Shown one piece after another: positions 8,270 to 17,381 of a DNA stretch of 38,550 bases. A program made the translations under genes and the position numbers. Numbering within the stretch: the stretch's first letter is position 1; each line of letters starts with the position of its first letter. Location of the stretch: assembly GCA_903904685.1 (NCBI GenBank), contig CAIVDS010000094.1, positions 1 to 38,550 of the forward strand, written 5' to 3'. Source of the DNA: an uncultured Verrucomicrobiota bacterium (GTDB lineage: Bacteria; Verrucomicrobiota; Verrucomicrobiia; Opitutales; Opitutaceae). Under the pieces are notes generated by a model that did no database searches, had not been told where the DNA came from, and saw nothing but the letters and a program-made list of their open reading frames with translations.

Positions 8270-9841
8270 ATGTCCTCCGCCGCACCCGCCGCCTCCGGCC
8301 ACGATCCGGACTTCTCCAAACTCATCGCCGAACTGCAACACGCGACCGGCAGCGTAATTTCCCCGCGTTCTCTTGATGAGCGGCCGATTTTCGGCACCAC
8401 GCTTTACCTCGCCACCTGCCCGCTCGACACCCGTTTCGGCCTCTTTCGCGCCTATATTTTCCAGGACCTGATCGACAAGCATTACATCATCGCGCTCGCC
8501 CACGGCGACGTGGTCCGCGCCAAGACACTTTACACCCGCCTCCACTCCTCCTGCATCACCAGCGAAACGCTGCGCGGCTGCGACTGCGATTGCGTGCAGC
8601 AGCTGGAAGGCGCGTTCAAGGTCATCGCAGAAAAGGGCACCGGCATCCTTTTCTATCTGTTGCAGGAAGGACGCGGCGTTGGCTACGTCGGCAAGGCCCG
8701 CGATCGCATGCTCGTGCAGGCGTCGCTCGATCAGTTGTCCACCTTCCAGGCCTATGCCGCCATCGGCCTCAAGAAGGACCACCGCAACTACGAGAACATT
8801 TCCCACATCTGCCACCTGCTCGGCATCACCGCATCCTTCACCGTTCTCACCAACAACCCAGACAAGGTCGAGGCCATGCGCGCCCAAGGCCTCGTCGTCG
8901 CGGGCACCGAGACCCTCGAGTTCGATCCTTCGCCGTTCAACCTCGCCTACCTCACCTCCAAGGCCGCCGGAGGCCATATCCTCACGCGCCCCTCCGAGAG
9001 CACCGTCAAGCGCGCCCTTCCGCCCGAGCCCGTCGTCCCGTTCAAGCCCCACGCCCTCCCCGAAGCGAAGCGTTTCATCTACTCGGCCAGCTACTTCCTG
9101 CCGATCAAACCCGTGGACGACGAAATCCTCCTCACCGACGTTCAGTTCAAAAAACTCTTCCAGCATCGCGAGGCCATCGACCGTTACATGGCCGGCCCCA
9201 AGCCCCTCGTCCTCGGCCATCAGCCCATCCGTGCCAACCGGCATTTCGTCAAGATCGACACCGCCAACCTCACTTTCTTCAAAAACGAAAACCCCGACGA
9301 CCCCATCGTCGATCTGCTGACGACACCCTACTGGTTCCGCGTCCACGTTTACTACGATCTCGTGACCAGCCAGGACTTCGTCGTCCTCACGCACGGCATC
9401 CCCCGCAGCGACGACATTCCCGTCGTCCGCCTCCACAGCGAATCGATTTTCAACCGCTTCCCTCTGCGCACCGTGGAAAACCGCGACAAGATGAAACTCT
9501 CAGTGCAGCACATCGTCACCTACGGCGTCGGCGCCATGCTCCTTCTCCACAACGACGGACGCGGCGCCGGGTTCGGCGCGCACGCAACCGACCGCATGAT
9601 GACCGACTCCCGCCAGGCTCTCTCGTCAGACGAAGCCTACCGCAAGCTCGGCGTCGGCTACGACAGCCGCGACTACGACGCCTCGATGCTTCTCCTCCGC
9701 CATCACATTCCCAACGAAAAAATCCAGATGGTGATGAACTCCCCCGACAGCCTCGTCAAAAAAACCGAATACGCCGAGGCTCTCAACCGCCACAAGATCG
9801 ACGTGGACAAGTGGATATTCCTCGAAGAGGCGTGCAACTGA
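8270..9841 (+). CDS. Tandem GTP cyclohydrolase II-like protein, second half degenerate
   Basis: GTP cyclohydrolase II (RibA) opens GTP to start riboflavin synthesis and normally has about 200 residues. This protein has 523 and carries two RibA-like halves. The first (about 50-215) keeps the zinc-binding pattern as Cys95, Cys106 and Cys108 in LHSSCITSETLRGCDCDC, then LLQEGRGVGY, an Asp-x-Arg pair (Asp170/Arg172) and VLTNNPDKVEAM. The position matching the RibA catalytic tyrosine appears to be Arg146. The second (about 355-520) keeps HNDGRGAGFG and Asp465/Arg467, but the cysteine region reads LHSESIFNRFPLR with no cysteine. No DHBP-synthase domain is fused. I infer one zinc-dependent half and one structural or ligand-binding half. 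The substrate may not be GTP, since related proteins act in other nucleotide pathways. There is no ribosome-binding site before the ATG. Confidence 0.85.
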   Translation: MSSAAPAASGHDPDFSKLIAELQHATGSVISPRSLDERPIFGTTLYLATCPLDTRFGLFRAYIFQDLIDKHYIIALAHGDVVRAKTLYTRLHSSCITSETLRGCDCDCVQQLEGAFKVIAEKGTGILFYLLQEGRGVGYVGKARDRMLVQASLDQLSTFQAYAAIGLKKDHRNYENISHICHLLGITASFTVLTNNPDKVEAMRAQGLVVAGTETLEFDPSPFNLAYLTSKAAGGHILTRPSESTVKRALPPEPVVPFKPHALPEAKRFIYSASYFLPIKPVDDEILLTDVQFKKLFQHREAIDRYMAGPKPLVLGHQPIRANRHFVKIDTANLTFFKNENPDDPIVDLLTTPYWFRVHVYYDLVTSQDFVVLTHGIPRSDDIPVVRLHSESIFNRFPLRTVENRDKMKLSVQHIVTYGVGAMLLLHNDGRGAGFGAHATDRMMTDSRQALSSDEAYRKLGVGYDSRDYDASMLLLRHHIPNEKIQMVMNSPDSLVKKTEYAEALNRHKIDVDKWIFLEEACN

Positions 9842-9972
9842 TGGGGAAATCCCATCGGGGGAAATAACGCTGGAGAATCGACCGCCCCGCGGGATTCAGC
9901 GCGTTGGCAATCACCATGAGACAGCGCCCGTCACGACCTCCACCGACCGGATTGAATCCCCTTCGCAAAAAC

Positions 9973-12891
9973 TCAGTTCGCCATGGCGCGGTCGATCAGA
10001 CCCTGCAACTGCGATGTACCGATGGACTGCAACGTGCCGTCGAGCTTGATCGGCTCCACCAATGGCAAATAACCAAGCTCATCGGCTCCGCCGGCACCAA
10101 GGAGCCTCAGCGTGCGAAAAGCGTCCGCCAGTCGATCCTGCGCGCCAAGCTGCAGGTTGATCGCCAAAGGCCGCTGCATGAGAGCAACCCCGGGGACGTA
10201 GGCAATCGTGCCGGAACCTGCCAAACGCACGGCTGGCGATATGAGGGTTATTTCCTTGATCATCATGTCGCGCTTGGCGTCCCGTGCGACCACCACGTTA
10301 AGCTGGTCAAACTTGATCGTGCCGAGCTGCTGCACCGCGTCCGCCGCAGCCTGTCCGCGTTCGGCGTATTTCGTCGCCATGCTGTTCCCGGTCAGCGCCC
10401 CGAACAAACCCACCACGGCCGAGACTTTGGACACATTGGAAGCCGTGTTGCCAGCCTTGACCCCCAAAGCGCGCAAGGTGCCGCCCCGACTGGTCAAAGT
10501 CACATCTCCCAGCGCCGTGTCTTTGAACCCAGCCGGATCATCGGCTCGTCCGGCAAGGTGCGTCGCGAGGTCAAATTTCCCTTCCACCGAGACGGGTTTC
10601 GATGGATCAAGCGAGCGCAGCAAAGAAGCCGGGTCAAAACCGATGATGTTAATATCGGCCTTGAGTTCGTAGGGTGCGGCCACCTTGGCATCGTAGTTAA
10701 GGCTGCCGGCAGCCTTCAGATTTCCATCGGCACCGAGAACGATGCGCAGATTTTCAAGACTCAGCATTGCCGGGGTGATTTTAACCGTGCCACCAACATC
10801 CGTGAGCTGGAAGGCGGAGGAATAAACGACTTTCTTGAGCGCCAGTTTGATTTCGCCCGCAATGCCTGCCCACGGAGGACCAACCGGCTTGGCGACAGAT
10901 TTTACGACGGTCGTCTCAGGCTGTGCGGGTGCGGCGGATTGCGCTGGCGCGGCAGCGGGCATCAGACCGGCGAAACATTTGAGATCTTCGATGTAAAGAA
11001 CCTCGCTCTTCAGCTGTGCATCAATCTGCAAGCCGGTCTCGGGCGTTTGCACGAGGGCGCCGATGGTGAGATCGGATTTCCGTCCGGCGTAGGTCACGAC
11101 CAAAGGAACCTGCGCATCAATGCGCCCGGTCGCATCGCGATCGGCCCGCACATAAACAGCCACCTCGGGCAGCGCCTGCCCGGCGCCGGCCAGTTCGGCG
11201 AGTTGTAAGGTGAGAGCGATTTCCTGCTTCTCCGCCACGCTCGCGGTGAATTCCCCTCGGGCAACGCCCTGGCTCAGCACGATGCCGGCCGGCGCGGCGG
11301 GTTGGGCCAGCAGCGCGGGCAGGCTGGCCTCAAAAGTCCCCGTCGCCTTGAGCGGCTGTTTTTCGCCGGTCGTCTGGCCGACCCGCGCAGCCAACTTGAT
11401 CAGCGTGGCTGTACCGCTGCGGGCGGAAAATTCCGTGACCTCGGCCTGCCATCCCTTCGGTGTGTAATCCGCCCCCAGACCGATTAGCAAGTCGAGCGCG
11501 CTTACCAGCGGTTTCCCGGCCTGCGACACACCGAAGTTGGTCAGCGTCAGCGGAGCGACCGAACGCAAGTTGAAACCGCCATCGCGTGCGGCGGCGGAAA
11601 ACTCACCGTGAAGGTCATCGCCCGTGATCGTGAAGCCGGGAAGCAAGGGTTGCGCCCATGCCAGCGGCACACCTTGCACACTCACATGAAAGAGATCGTT
11701 CGCCGGATTGGCGGCGGTGACTCCGCGGGTCTTGGAGTTAAGTTCGACAGCCTGCAATGCCTCGACGAGCAGAACCGGACGTTCGCCGGAGACCGTTGAT
11801 GTGAGGCGGTCGACGCGGATCACATCACCATGCTGACTCACATCAAAATCAGCCGTGAACTTAATCGGTCCGATGGCGGAAAATTGCGGAGAAATCGCGA
11901 TGAGGCGATCTGCCGCCGCGCCAAGACGACCGGTGGCATGAATCTCCGAAAACATCCGGTCGGTGGAAAACGTACCCTGCCCAGTCGCGGTGAATGTCGG
12001 CAGCGCACGACCCAGCGCAAAAGGCGTGAGGTCGGTGTCGCGGACATCGACCTTCCAGATGCCGGTCAAGGGAGCGGCCCCCGTCGGCAGTTGCACGTCA
12101 AAATTGGCGAGCTCCCGGCCTTCCGTCTTCAAAACCAAGGAATACGATTCGGCTCCTTTATCGGCGCGCACCGCGTTGACCGTGGCCTGCACACCGACTC
12201 CGTTGGGGAATTGCGCGCCCTTGGCCGTGGCATTGGTTGCCACGGTGCAATGCTCAAACGAACGCGCTGTGTCCATGCGAACATGAATCTCGCTGCGCAC
12301 GGCGATGGTGCTCACCGGCGCGTCCTTCTGCGAAAGCGCAACGTCAGCCTTGAGCGTAAACGCGCCGTCTTGCCCCGCGGCCATTTGTCCTCCCGTGAGC
12401 ACCACATGCACGCGGCCTTCGGGAAGAATCACATCGCCCTCGATCTCCAGGGTATCGAGCGAGAGATCGACCGGCAGTTTCAGTTGCCGGAAAAGCCCCT
12501 CAAAGGCGATGCGCGCCGTTGCCGCCGGAGCGGCCGGTGATGATGGTTGTTGCGCCGGCGCGTTTGCATTGGTCGGCGTCAGATCGAGCGTCCAGCCCTT
12601 GGCGACGATGCGCTTCACCGCCACACGACTCCGGGCGGCGTCCAGCAGCGAGACATCGACTTCGGCCAACGGTAGCGTGAGCGCAAGGCCGGGACGAACG
12701 ACGCGTATGGCTTCGATTCGTATGTTCTCGAGACCGACGGATACCCGTCCGAGTTCGATACCCTGTCCTGTGGTGGCGCGACGGGCGATCCACGTCTGCA
12801 CTGCCGGCGTCAGGCCAAGAACCCCGACGACGACAACCAGCAAAACGAGGGTCAACAAACCAACAAACGCGATGCGAAAGGACTTCTTCAT
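9973..12891 (-). CDS. AsmA/TamB-like inner-membrane-anchored periplasmic protein
   Basis: A protein of 972 residues with one N-terminal hydrophobic anchor (about 7-28) and a long beta-rich periplasmic part. The layout is that of AsmA-like proteins, which are thought to form elongated grooves serving lipid movement or outer-membrane upkeep. The segment just after the anchor (IELGRVSVGLENIRIEAIRV) is typical of the family. Near residues 125-135 and 650-680 there are Ala/Pro-rich low-complexity linkers. The C-terminal half carries AsmA-type repeats (SLENLRIVLGADGNLKAAGS, then SVEGKFDLATHLAG). It starts nine bases after the stop of the TolC-like gene and so is the last gene of the efflux operon. 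An AsmA-like protein in a MarR/RND operon suggests an envelope or lipid-linked role. No catalytic motif is seen. Confidence 0.8.
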   Translation of the reverse strand: MKKSFRIAFVGLLTLVLLVVVVGVLGLTPAVQTWIARRATTGQGIELGRVSVGLENIRIEAIRVVRPGLALTLPLAEVDVSLLDAARSRVAVKRIVAKGWTLDLTPTNANAPAQQPSSPAAPAATARIAFEGLFRQLKLPVDLSLDTLEIEGDVILPEGRVHVVLTGGQMAAGQDGAFTLKADVALSQKDAPVSTIAVRSEIHVRMDTARSFEHCTVATNATAKGAQFPNGVGVQATVNAVRADKGAESYSLVLKTEGRELANFDVQLPTGAAPLTGIWKVDVRDTDLTPFALGRALPTFTATGQGTFSTDRMFSEIHATGRLGAAADRLIAISPQFSAIGPIKFTADFDVSQHGDVIRVDRLTSTVSGERPVLLVEALQAVELNSKTRGVTAANPANDLFHVSVQGVPLAWAQPLLPGFTITGDDLHGEFSAAARDGGFNLRSVAPLTLTNFGVSQAGKPLVSALDLLIGLGADYTPKGWQAEVTEFSARSGTATLIKLAARVGQTTGEKQPLKATGTFEASLPALLAQPAAPAGIVLSQGVARGEFTASVAEKQEIALTLQLAELAGAGQALPEVAVYVRADRDATGRIDAQVPLVVTYAGRKSDLTIGALVQTPETGLQIDAQLKSEVLYIEDLKCFAGLMPAAAPAQSAAPAQPETTVVKSVAKPVGPPWAGIAGEIKLALKKVVYSSAFQLTDVGGTVKITPAMLSLENLRIVLGADGNLKAAGSLNYDAKVAAPYELKADINIIGFDPASLLRSLDPSKPVSVEGKFDLATHLAGRADDPAGFKDTALGDVTLTSRGGTLRALGVKAGNTASNVSKVSAVVGLFGALTGNSMATKYAERGQAAADAVQQLGTIKFDQLNVVVARDAKRDMMIKEITLISPAVRLAGSGTIAYVPGVALMQRPLAINLQLGAQDRLADAFRTLRLLGAGGADELGYLPLVEPIKLDGTLQSIGTSQLQGLIDRAMAN

Positions 12892-12900
12892 GGGCGGAGA

Positions 12901-14286
12901 TTACTTCTCGACCGTCTCGGAGTAAGTGTCGGCCTGGCCGATGGCCTTGCGGACGTTGGCGACGGCGACGTTGTAGCTGTAGTTGGCCTCAAGCTGGTTG
13001 GTGCGCGACTGCGTGAGGGCAACCTGAGTCTGCAGCACATCCAATTGGGTGGCGGTGCCGGCGTTGTAGCGGGCGTTCGCCAGCCGAAGCGACTCCTCCG
13101 CCTGCGTGACCACTTTTTGGGCGGCCTCGGCAAGTTCGGTGGCCTCCTGCAGAGAAGAGAGCGCGCTGCGCACCTCAACCTCGACGGACAAGACCTGCTC
13201 GTTGAAAGTCAGACGCGCCTGGTTGAGCTGCGAGCGGGCTTGGGCGACTTTGCCCGCCGTGGCGCGTCCGTCGAAAATGGCCCAGCTCGACTGCAAACCA
13301 ACCGTCCAGCCATCGAGCGAATCCTGGAATCGGTTCGACTGGCTGAATTTATTCAGCCCGTAGCTGCCGACCAGAGCCAGGGAGGGCAGATAGCCCGCCT
13401 GTTGGATGCGCACGTTGGACTCGCCGGCGCGCGCGAGCTTCTCAAGGCGCAACAACTCCGGCCGGTTTCTCCGCGCGTCGTCGAGCGCCTTCTGCAGGTC
13501 GTAGCTCACCGGCGAGAAGTCGAGCGTGCCGAGAAACTCGGGAATTTTGCGCAGGTTCTCGCGGGTGACGTTGCTGTAGCCTACGGCCTGGCGGAGCGCA
13601 TCGATGGACGTGCGCTGGCGGTTGCGGGCGCGGATGAGGCCGGGCTGCGCGTTGGCCAGCTCCACCTCGGCGCGGAGGACCTCGAAGTTCGAGACGGTGC
13701 CAGCGTCGAAGCGGTTCTTCACCGTCTGCAACTGCTCGCGGAGAAGCTGCACGTTCTGCTCCTGCACGGCGATCTGCTCACGGGCCAGCAGCACGTCGTA
13801 AAACCGCGTGCGCACGGCGAGAAGGGCGGTGTTGATGGTCGCCCGCAGGTCGAGCAGCGCGGCTTGGCGGGACAGGCGCTGGGCGTCGAGCGACGCCTTG
13901 ATGCCACCGCCGGCGTAGAGGCTCTGGCTGACAGCGAGAGCGATCCCCCACGACTGGTAATTAGGGACTTTGGAGGGCGGTGCGGCACCGGTGTCGTTCA
14001 ATTCCTGGTCGTGTTGGCTGTAATTGCCGACCAACGAAACATTGGGCAGCGCGGCGGCGGTAATCTGGACGGTCAACCCCTCCTGTTCCTTGATGCGCTC
14101 GCGCGCCTGCAGGATGGAGAAGTTATGCTCCAGCGCGTAGCCGATGGCCCCCTGAAGATCGAGACGCGGCGGCACGTCCGGCGCAGCCGGATAGGTCGCG
14201 GATGAAACGGGAGTGACGGCCGGAAGCACGGGGGCGGCGGCAATGAACGCGGCGACCGCGAGGACGACAAGGGATGATGATTTCAT
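12901..14286 (-). CDS. TolC-family outer membrane efflux channel
   Basis: The outer-membrane component of a tripartite efflux pump: a trimeric barrel with a long periplasmic helical tunnel. From the ATG at 14286 the protein has 461 residues. It has a signal peptide (SSSLVVLAVAAFIAAAPVLPA) and two OEP-type repeats. Each is rich in long amphipathic helices, for example ALLAVRTRFYDVLLAREQIA in the first and FNEQVLSVEVEVRSALSSLQ in the second. Each repeat ends in the usual asparagine/threonine-rich turn (RFDAGTVSNFEVLRAEVELA, RYNAGTATQLDVLQTQVALT). An upstream in-frame start at 14328 would overlap the pump gene and put extra residues before the signal peptide, so it is rejected. The start is 16 bases after the RND stop, with a pyrimidine-rich and not purine-rich leader. 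It is co-transcribed with the adaptor and pump. Confidence 0.93.
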   Translation of the reverse strand: MKSSSLVVLAVAAFIAAAPVLPAVTPVSSATYPAAPDVPPRLDLQGAIGYALEHNFSILQARERIKEQEGLTVQITAAALPNVSLVGNYSQHDQELNDTGAAPPSKVPNYQSWGIALAVSQSLYAGGGIKASLDAQRLSRQAALLDLRATINTALLAVRTRFYDVLLAREQIAVQEQNVQLLREQLQTVKNRFDAGTVSNFEVLRAEVELANAQPGLIRARNRQRTSIDALRQAVGYSNVTRENLRKIPEFLGTLDFSPVSYDLQKALDDARRNRPELLRLEKLARAGESNVRIQQAGYLPSLALVGSYGLNKFSQSNRFQDSLDGWTVGLQSSWAIFDGRATAGKVAQARSQLNQARLTFNEQVLSVEVEVRSALSSLQEATELAEAAQKVVTQAEESLRLANARYNAGTATQLDVLQTQVALTQSRTNQLEANYSYNVAVANVRKAIGQADTYSETVEK

Positions 14287-14302
14287 GCGGATGAACGGAG
14301 GG

Positions 14303-17300
14303 TTACTTGGCGGGCACCACCGCGGCATCGGACGCGGGATCGTTGGTTTTCTTGAGATCGGGCGCGATGAGCAGGTAGGCGGTAGGCACGACGAACAGGG
14401 TAAAGAGTGTGCCGATCGTCATGCCGGTGGCGATCACCAAGCCCATGTTGTAGCGGCTGGCGGCACCCGCGCCCGACGCGAACACCAGCGGAAGCACGCC
14501 CAGCACCATGGCGGCAGTCGTCATGAGAATGGGCCGCAGGCGGACGCCGCAGGCATGCTCGACGGCGGCGCGTTTGTCGTGCCCCTCCTCCTGGAGCTGA
14601 TTGGCAAACTGCACGATCAGGATGCCGTGCTTGGTGATCAGGCCCACAAGGGTGATCAGGCCGACCTCAGTGTAGATGTTGAGCGAGGCGAATCCGAGGA
14701 AGATGAACACCAGCGCACCGCTGATGGCCAGCGGCACCGACAGCATGATCACAAAGGGATCGCGGAAACTTTCAAACTGCGCGGACAGCACCAGAAAGAT
14801 GATGATGATCGCGAAACCGAAGGTGACAAGCAGGGCGCTGCTTTCCTGCACAAATTGCCGGGACTGGCCGGCATAATCGACTTGGTAGCCGGCGGGCGCC
14901 GCTTCCGCCGCCTGCTGCTTAAACCAGTCCAACGCCTGACCGAGCGTCACCCCGAAGCGCGGCACCGCCGAGATCGTCGCGGAGTTGAGCTGCTGGAAGC
15001 GTTTCAACGTCTGCGGCTGCACGATGTGATCGAGCTTCGCAAAAGTCGAAAGCGGCACCAGCGAGCCGTTGCCCGTGGCGACATGGTAGTCGAGGATCTG
15101 CTCCGGATTCAGCCGCTCGGTGCGCACCACCTGGGGGATCACCTTGTAGCTGTTGCCCTGGATGTCGAAGAAGTTGACGTAACCGCCACCCAGCATCGCG
15201 CCCACGTCGCCGGAAAGCTTCTGCATGCTCACCCCAAGATCGGCGGCCTTGTCGCGGTCGATGATAAGATTCACCTGCGGCTGGTCGAACTTGAGATCGG
15301 AATCGGCAAAGTAAAAAAGCCCGCTCTTCATCGCACGGCCCACCAGATCGCCCGCCACTTCGGAAATGCGCAGGGGATCGTCGGTCGACTTGATGACGAG
15401 CTGCACCGGCGCGCCCGCTCCGCCGCCCGGCAGAGGCGGACGTTGAAAGGCAAACCCCTGCAAACCGGCGACGCCGCCGAGCTTCGCCGTCACGATGGGC
15501 AGCAACTGCATGGTGGTGCGCTCGCGCTCGCTCCACGGTTTGAAGACCAGACCGGTGATAACGCTGTTCGGCGCACCGCGGCCCACGATCGTGAAGATAT
15601 TGCCGGTCTCGGGAAACTGCCGGTAAAGATCGATGATCTCGCTGGCGTAGGCCGTCGCCTGGTCGACGTTGGCGTTGGGCGCGGCATTGCCGACCGAAAT
15701 GATGATTCCCTGATCCTCGTCCGGAGCCAGCTCGCTCTTGGAAAACTTAAGGAAAGGAAAGCATGCCATCAGGACGATCAGAGCGAACACCACCGTGACC
15801 GCCTTGTAGTCGAGTGCGCCGTGCAGCAAGTGCTCATAGCGGGCACGCAGTTTGTCAAAATTGGCGTCCAGCCAGTGGGCAAAGCCCTCCTTGCCGGTAT
15901 CATGTTTAAGGATGCGCGAGCACATCATCGGCGAAAGGGTCAGCGCGACGATGCCCGAAACCACGACGGCGCCGGCCAGCGTGAAGGCGAACTCCTTGAA
16001 CAAACTGCCGGTAAGGCCGCCCAAGAAACCGATGGGGGCGTAAACCGCGGCGAGCGTGATCGTCATGGCGATCACCGGTCCGCCCAGTTCGCCCGCACCC
16101 TTCAGCGCGGCGTTGAAGGGCGACAATCCTTCCTCGATGTGGCGGTGGATATTCTCCACGACGACGATCGCGTCGTCCACCACCAGTCCGATGGCGAGCA
16201 CCATGGCCAGCAGCGTGAGCAGGTTGATGGTGAAGCCGAACGCCAGCATCATGGTGAAGGCGCCGACCAGCGAGAGAGGCATGGCGATGACCGGGATGAG
16301 CACCGAACGCACCGAGCCAAGGAAAAGGAAGATCACGATCACGACGATCACCAGCGCCTCGATCAGTGTGGTGACGACCTCATGGATGGAATCGTTGATG
16401 TAGGCGGTCGCATCGTAGGGGATCGTCAGGTGCATGCCGCGCGGCAGCTGCGCCTCGATATCAGGCAGAACCTTGCGCACATCCTGGATGACGGTGAGCG
16501 CGTTGGCCGTGGGGAGCACGTTGATGCCGAAGAAAGTGGCGTTCTTGCCGTTGAAACGCACAGCGCTGTCATAGGTTTCCGCGCCCAAAACCACGTCGGC
16601 GATGTCGCGGATACGAATACTGGTGCCGTTTTGGTCCTTCACCACGAGATTCTTGAACTCCTCGGCAGTATGGAGGTTCGTCGAAGCATTCAGGTTCACC
16701 GAAATCATGTCGCCTTTCGTCGCGCCGACGGCGGCAAGGGCGTTGTTGTTGCCCAGCGCGGCATAGACATCGGACGGGCCGATGCCGAGCGCGGCCATGC
16801 GGACGGGCTTCAACCAAATACGCATGGCAAAGGTACGCCCGCCGATGAGCTCGGCGCTTTGCACGCCGGGCACGGAGACAAGCTTGGGCTGCACCACGCG
16901 TGCGAGGTAGTCGGTGATCTGATTGGTCTCGAGATCGTCGCTCGTGAAACTCAGATACATCGAGGAGATGCTTTCGCCCACCTGCACGTCGATGGTGGAG
17001 TCGAGCGCGGCGGCCGGGAGCTGGTTGCGCACGCGATTGACCTTGGAGGTGATCTGCGTGAGCGCGGCGTTCGAGTCATAGTTGAGCCGCAGGTGCACGG
17101 TGATCGTGCTGGAATTGGGCGCGCTGTTGGACTCCATGTAATCGATGCCATCGGCGCTGGCGATCGACTTCTCCAGCGGCGTGGTGATGAAGCCGCGAAT
17201 AAGATCGGCGCTCGCGCCGGTATAAACGGTGGAGACGGTGACGATGGCGCTGTTGCTCACCGGATACTGCCGCACGTTGAGCGACAGCATGGACTGCAAT

Positions 17301-17374
17301 CCGACCAGGAAAATGAGCAGGCTGACGACCGTTGCGAGGACCGGCCGCTTGATGAAAAGATCCGTGAACTTCAT
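14303..17374 (-). CDS. RND efflux pump permease, HAE1 (AcrB-like) family
   Basis: A proton-driven inner-membrane pump that exports drugs or other amphiphiles through the adaptor and TolC-like channel. With the ATG at 17374 it has 1,023 residues, close to the AcrB length. The start is set by the family N-terminus MKFTDLFIKRPVLATVVSLL; an in-frame extension overlapping the adaptor gene is rejected. TM4 carries the proton-relay pair Asp400-Asp401 in LVVDDAIVVVENIHRH. TM10 has the conserved lysine in LITKHGILIVQFAN. The two large periplasmic loops and internal duplication are evident (GSVRSVLIPVIAMPLSLVGA and FRDPFVIMLSVPLAISGA are equivalent repeats). The gap to the adaptor stop is seven bases, so tight coupling is likely. 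The substrate is unknown. Confidence 0.96.
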   Translation of the reverse strand: MKFTDLFIKRPVLATVVSLLIFLVGLQSMLSLNVRQYPVSNSAIVTVSTVYTGASADLIRGFITTPLEKSIASADGIDYMESNSAPNSSTITVHLRLNYDSNAALTQITSKVNRVRNQLPAAALDSTIDVQVGESISSMYLSFTSDDLETNQITDYLARVVQPKLVSVPGVQSAELIGGRTFAMRIWLKPVRMAALGIGPSDVYAALGNNNALAAVGATKGDMISVNLNASTNLHTAEEFKNLVVKDQNGTSIRIRDIADVVLGAETYDSAVRFNGKNATFFGINVLPTANALTVIQDVRKVLPDIEAQLPRGMHLTIPYDATAYINDSIHEVVTTLIEALVIVVIVIFLFLGSVRSVLIPVIAMPLSLVGAFTMMLAFGFTINLLTLLAMVLAIGLVVDDAIVVVENIHRHIEEGLSPFNAALKGAGELGGPVIAMTITLAAVYAPIGFLGGLTGSLFKEFAFTLAGAVVVSGIVALTLSPMMCSRILKHDTGKEGFAHWLDANFDKLRARYEHLLHGALDYKAVTVVFALIVLMACFPFLKFSKSELAPDEDQGIIISVGNAAPNANVDQATAYASEIIDLYRQFPETGNIFTIVGRGAPNSVITGLVFKPWSERERTTMQLLPIVTAKLGGVAGLQGFAFQRPPLPGGGAGAPVQLVIKSTDDPLRISEVAGDLVGRAMKSGLFYFADSDLKFDQPQVNLIIDRDKAADLGVSMQKLSGDVGAMLGGGYVNFFDIQGNSYKVIPQVVRTERLNPEQILDYHVATGNGSLVPLSTFAKLDHIVQPQTLKRFQQLNSATISAVPRFGVTLGQALDWFKQQAAEAAPAGYQVDYAGQSRQFVQESSALLVTFGFAIIIIFLVLSAQFESFRDPFVIMLSVPLAISGALVFIFLGFASLNIYTEVGLITLVGLITKHGILIVQFANQLQEEGHDKRAAVEHACGVRLRPILMTTAAMVLGVLPLVFASGAGAASRYNMGLVIATGMTIGTLFTLFVVPTAYLLIAPDLKKTNDPASDAAVVPAK

Positions 17375-17381
17375 GGGAGGA

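Noticed and set aside
8104-8400. A 98-codon minus-strand frame between the divergent genes
   Set aside because: It runs into the antisense of the cyclohydrolase-like gene, and its translation has no recognisable feature.
9840-9856. Hairpin GATGGG-N5-CCCATC at the end of the cyclohydrolase-like gene as a terminator
   Set aside because: The arms are perfect, but there is no T tract and the stem begins within the stop codon, so termination is not supported.
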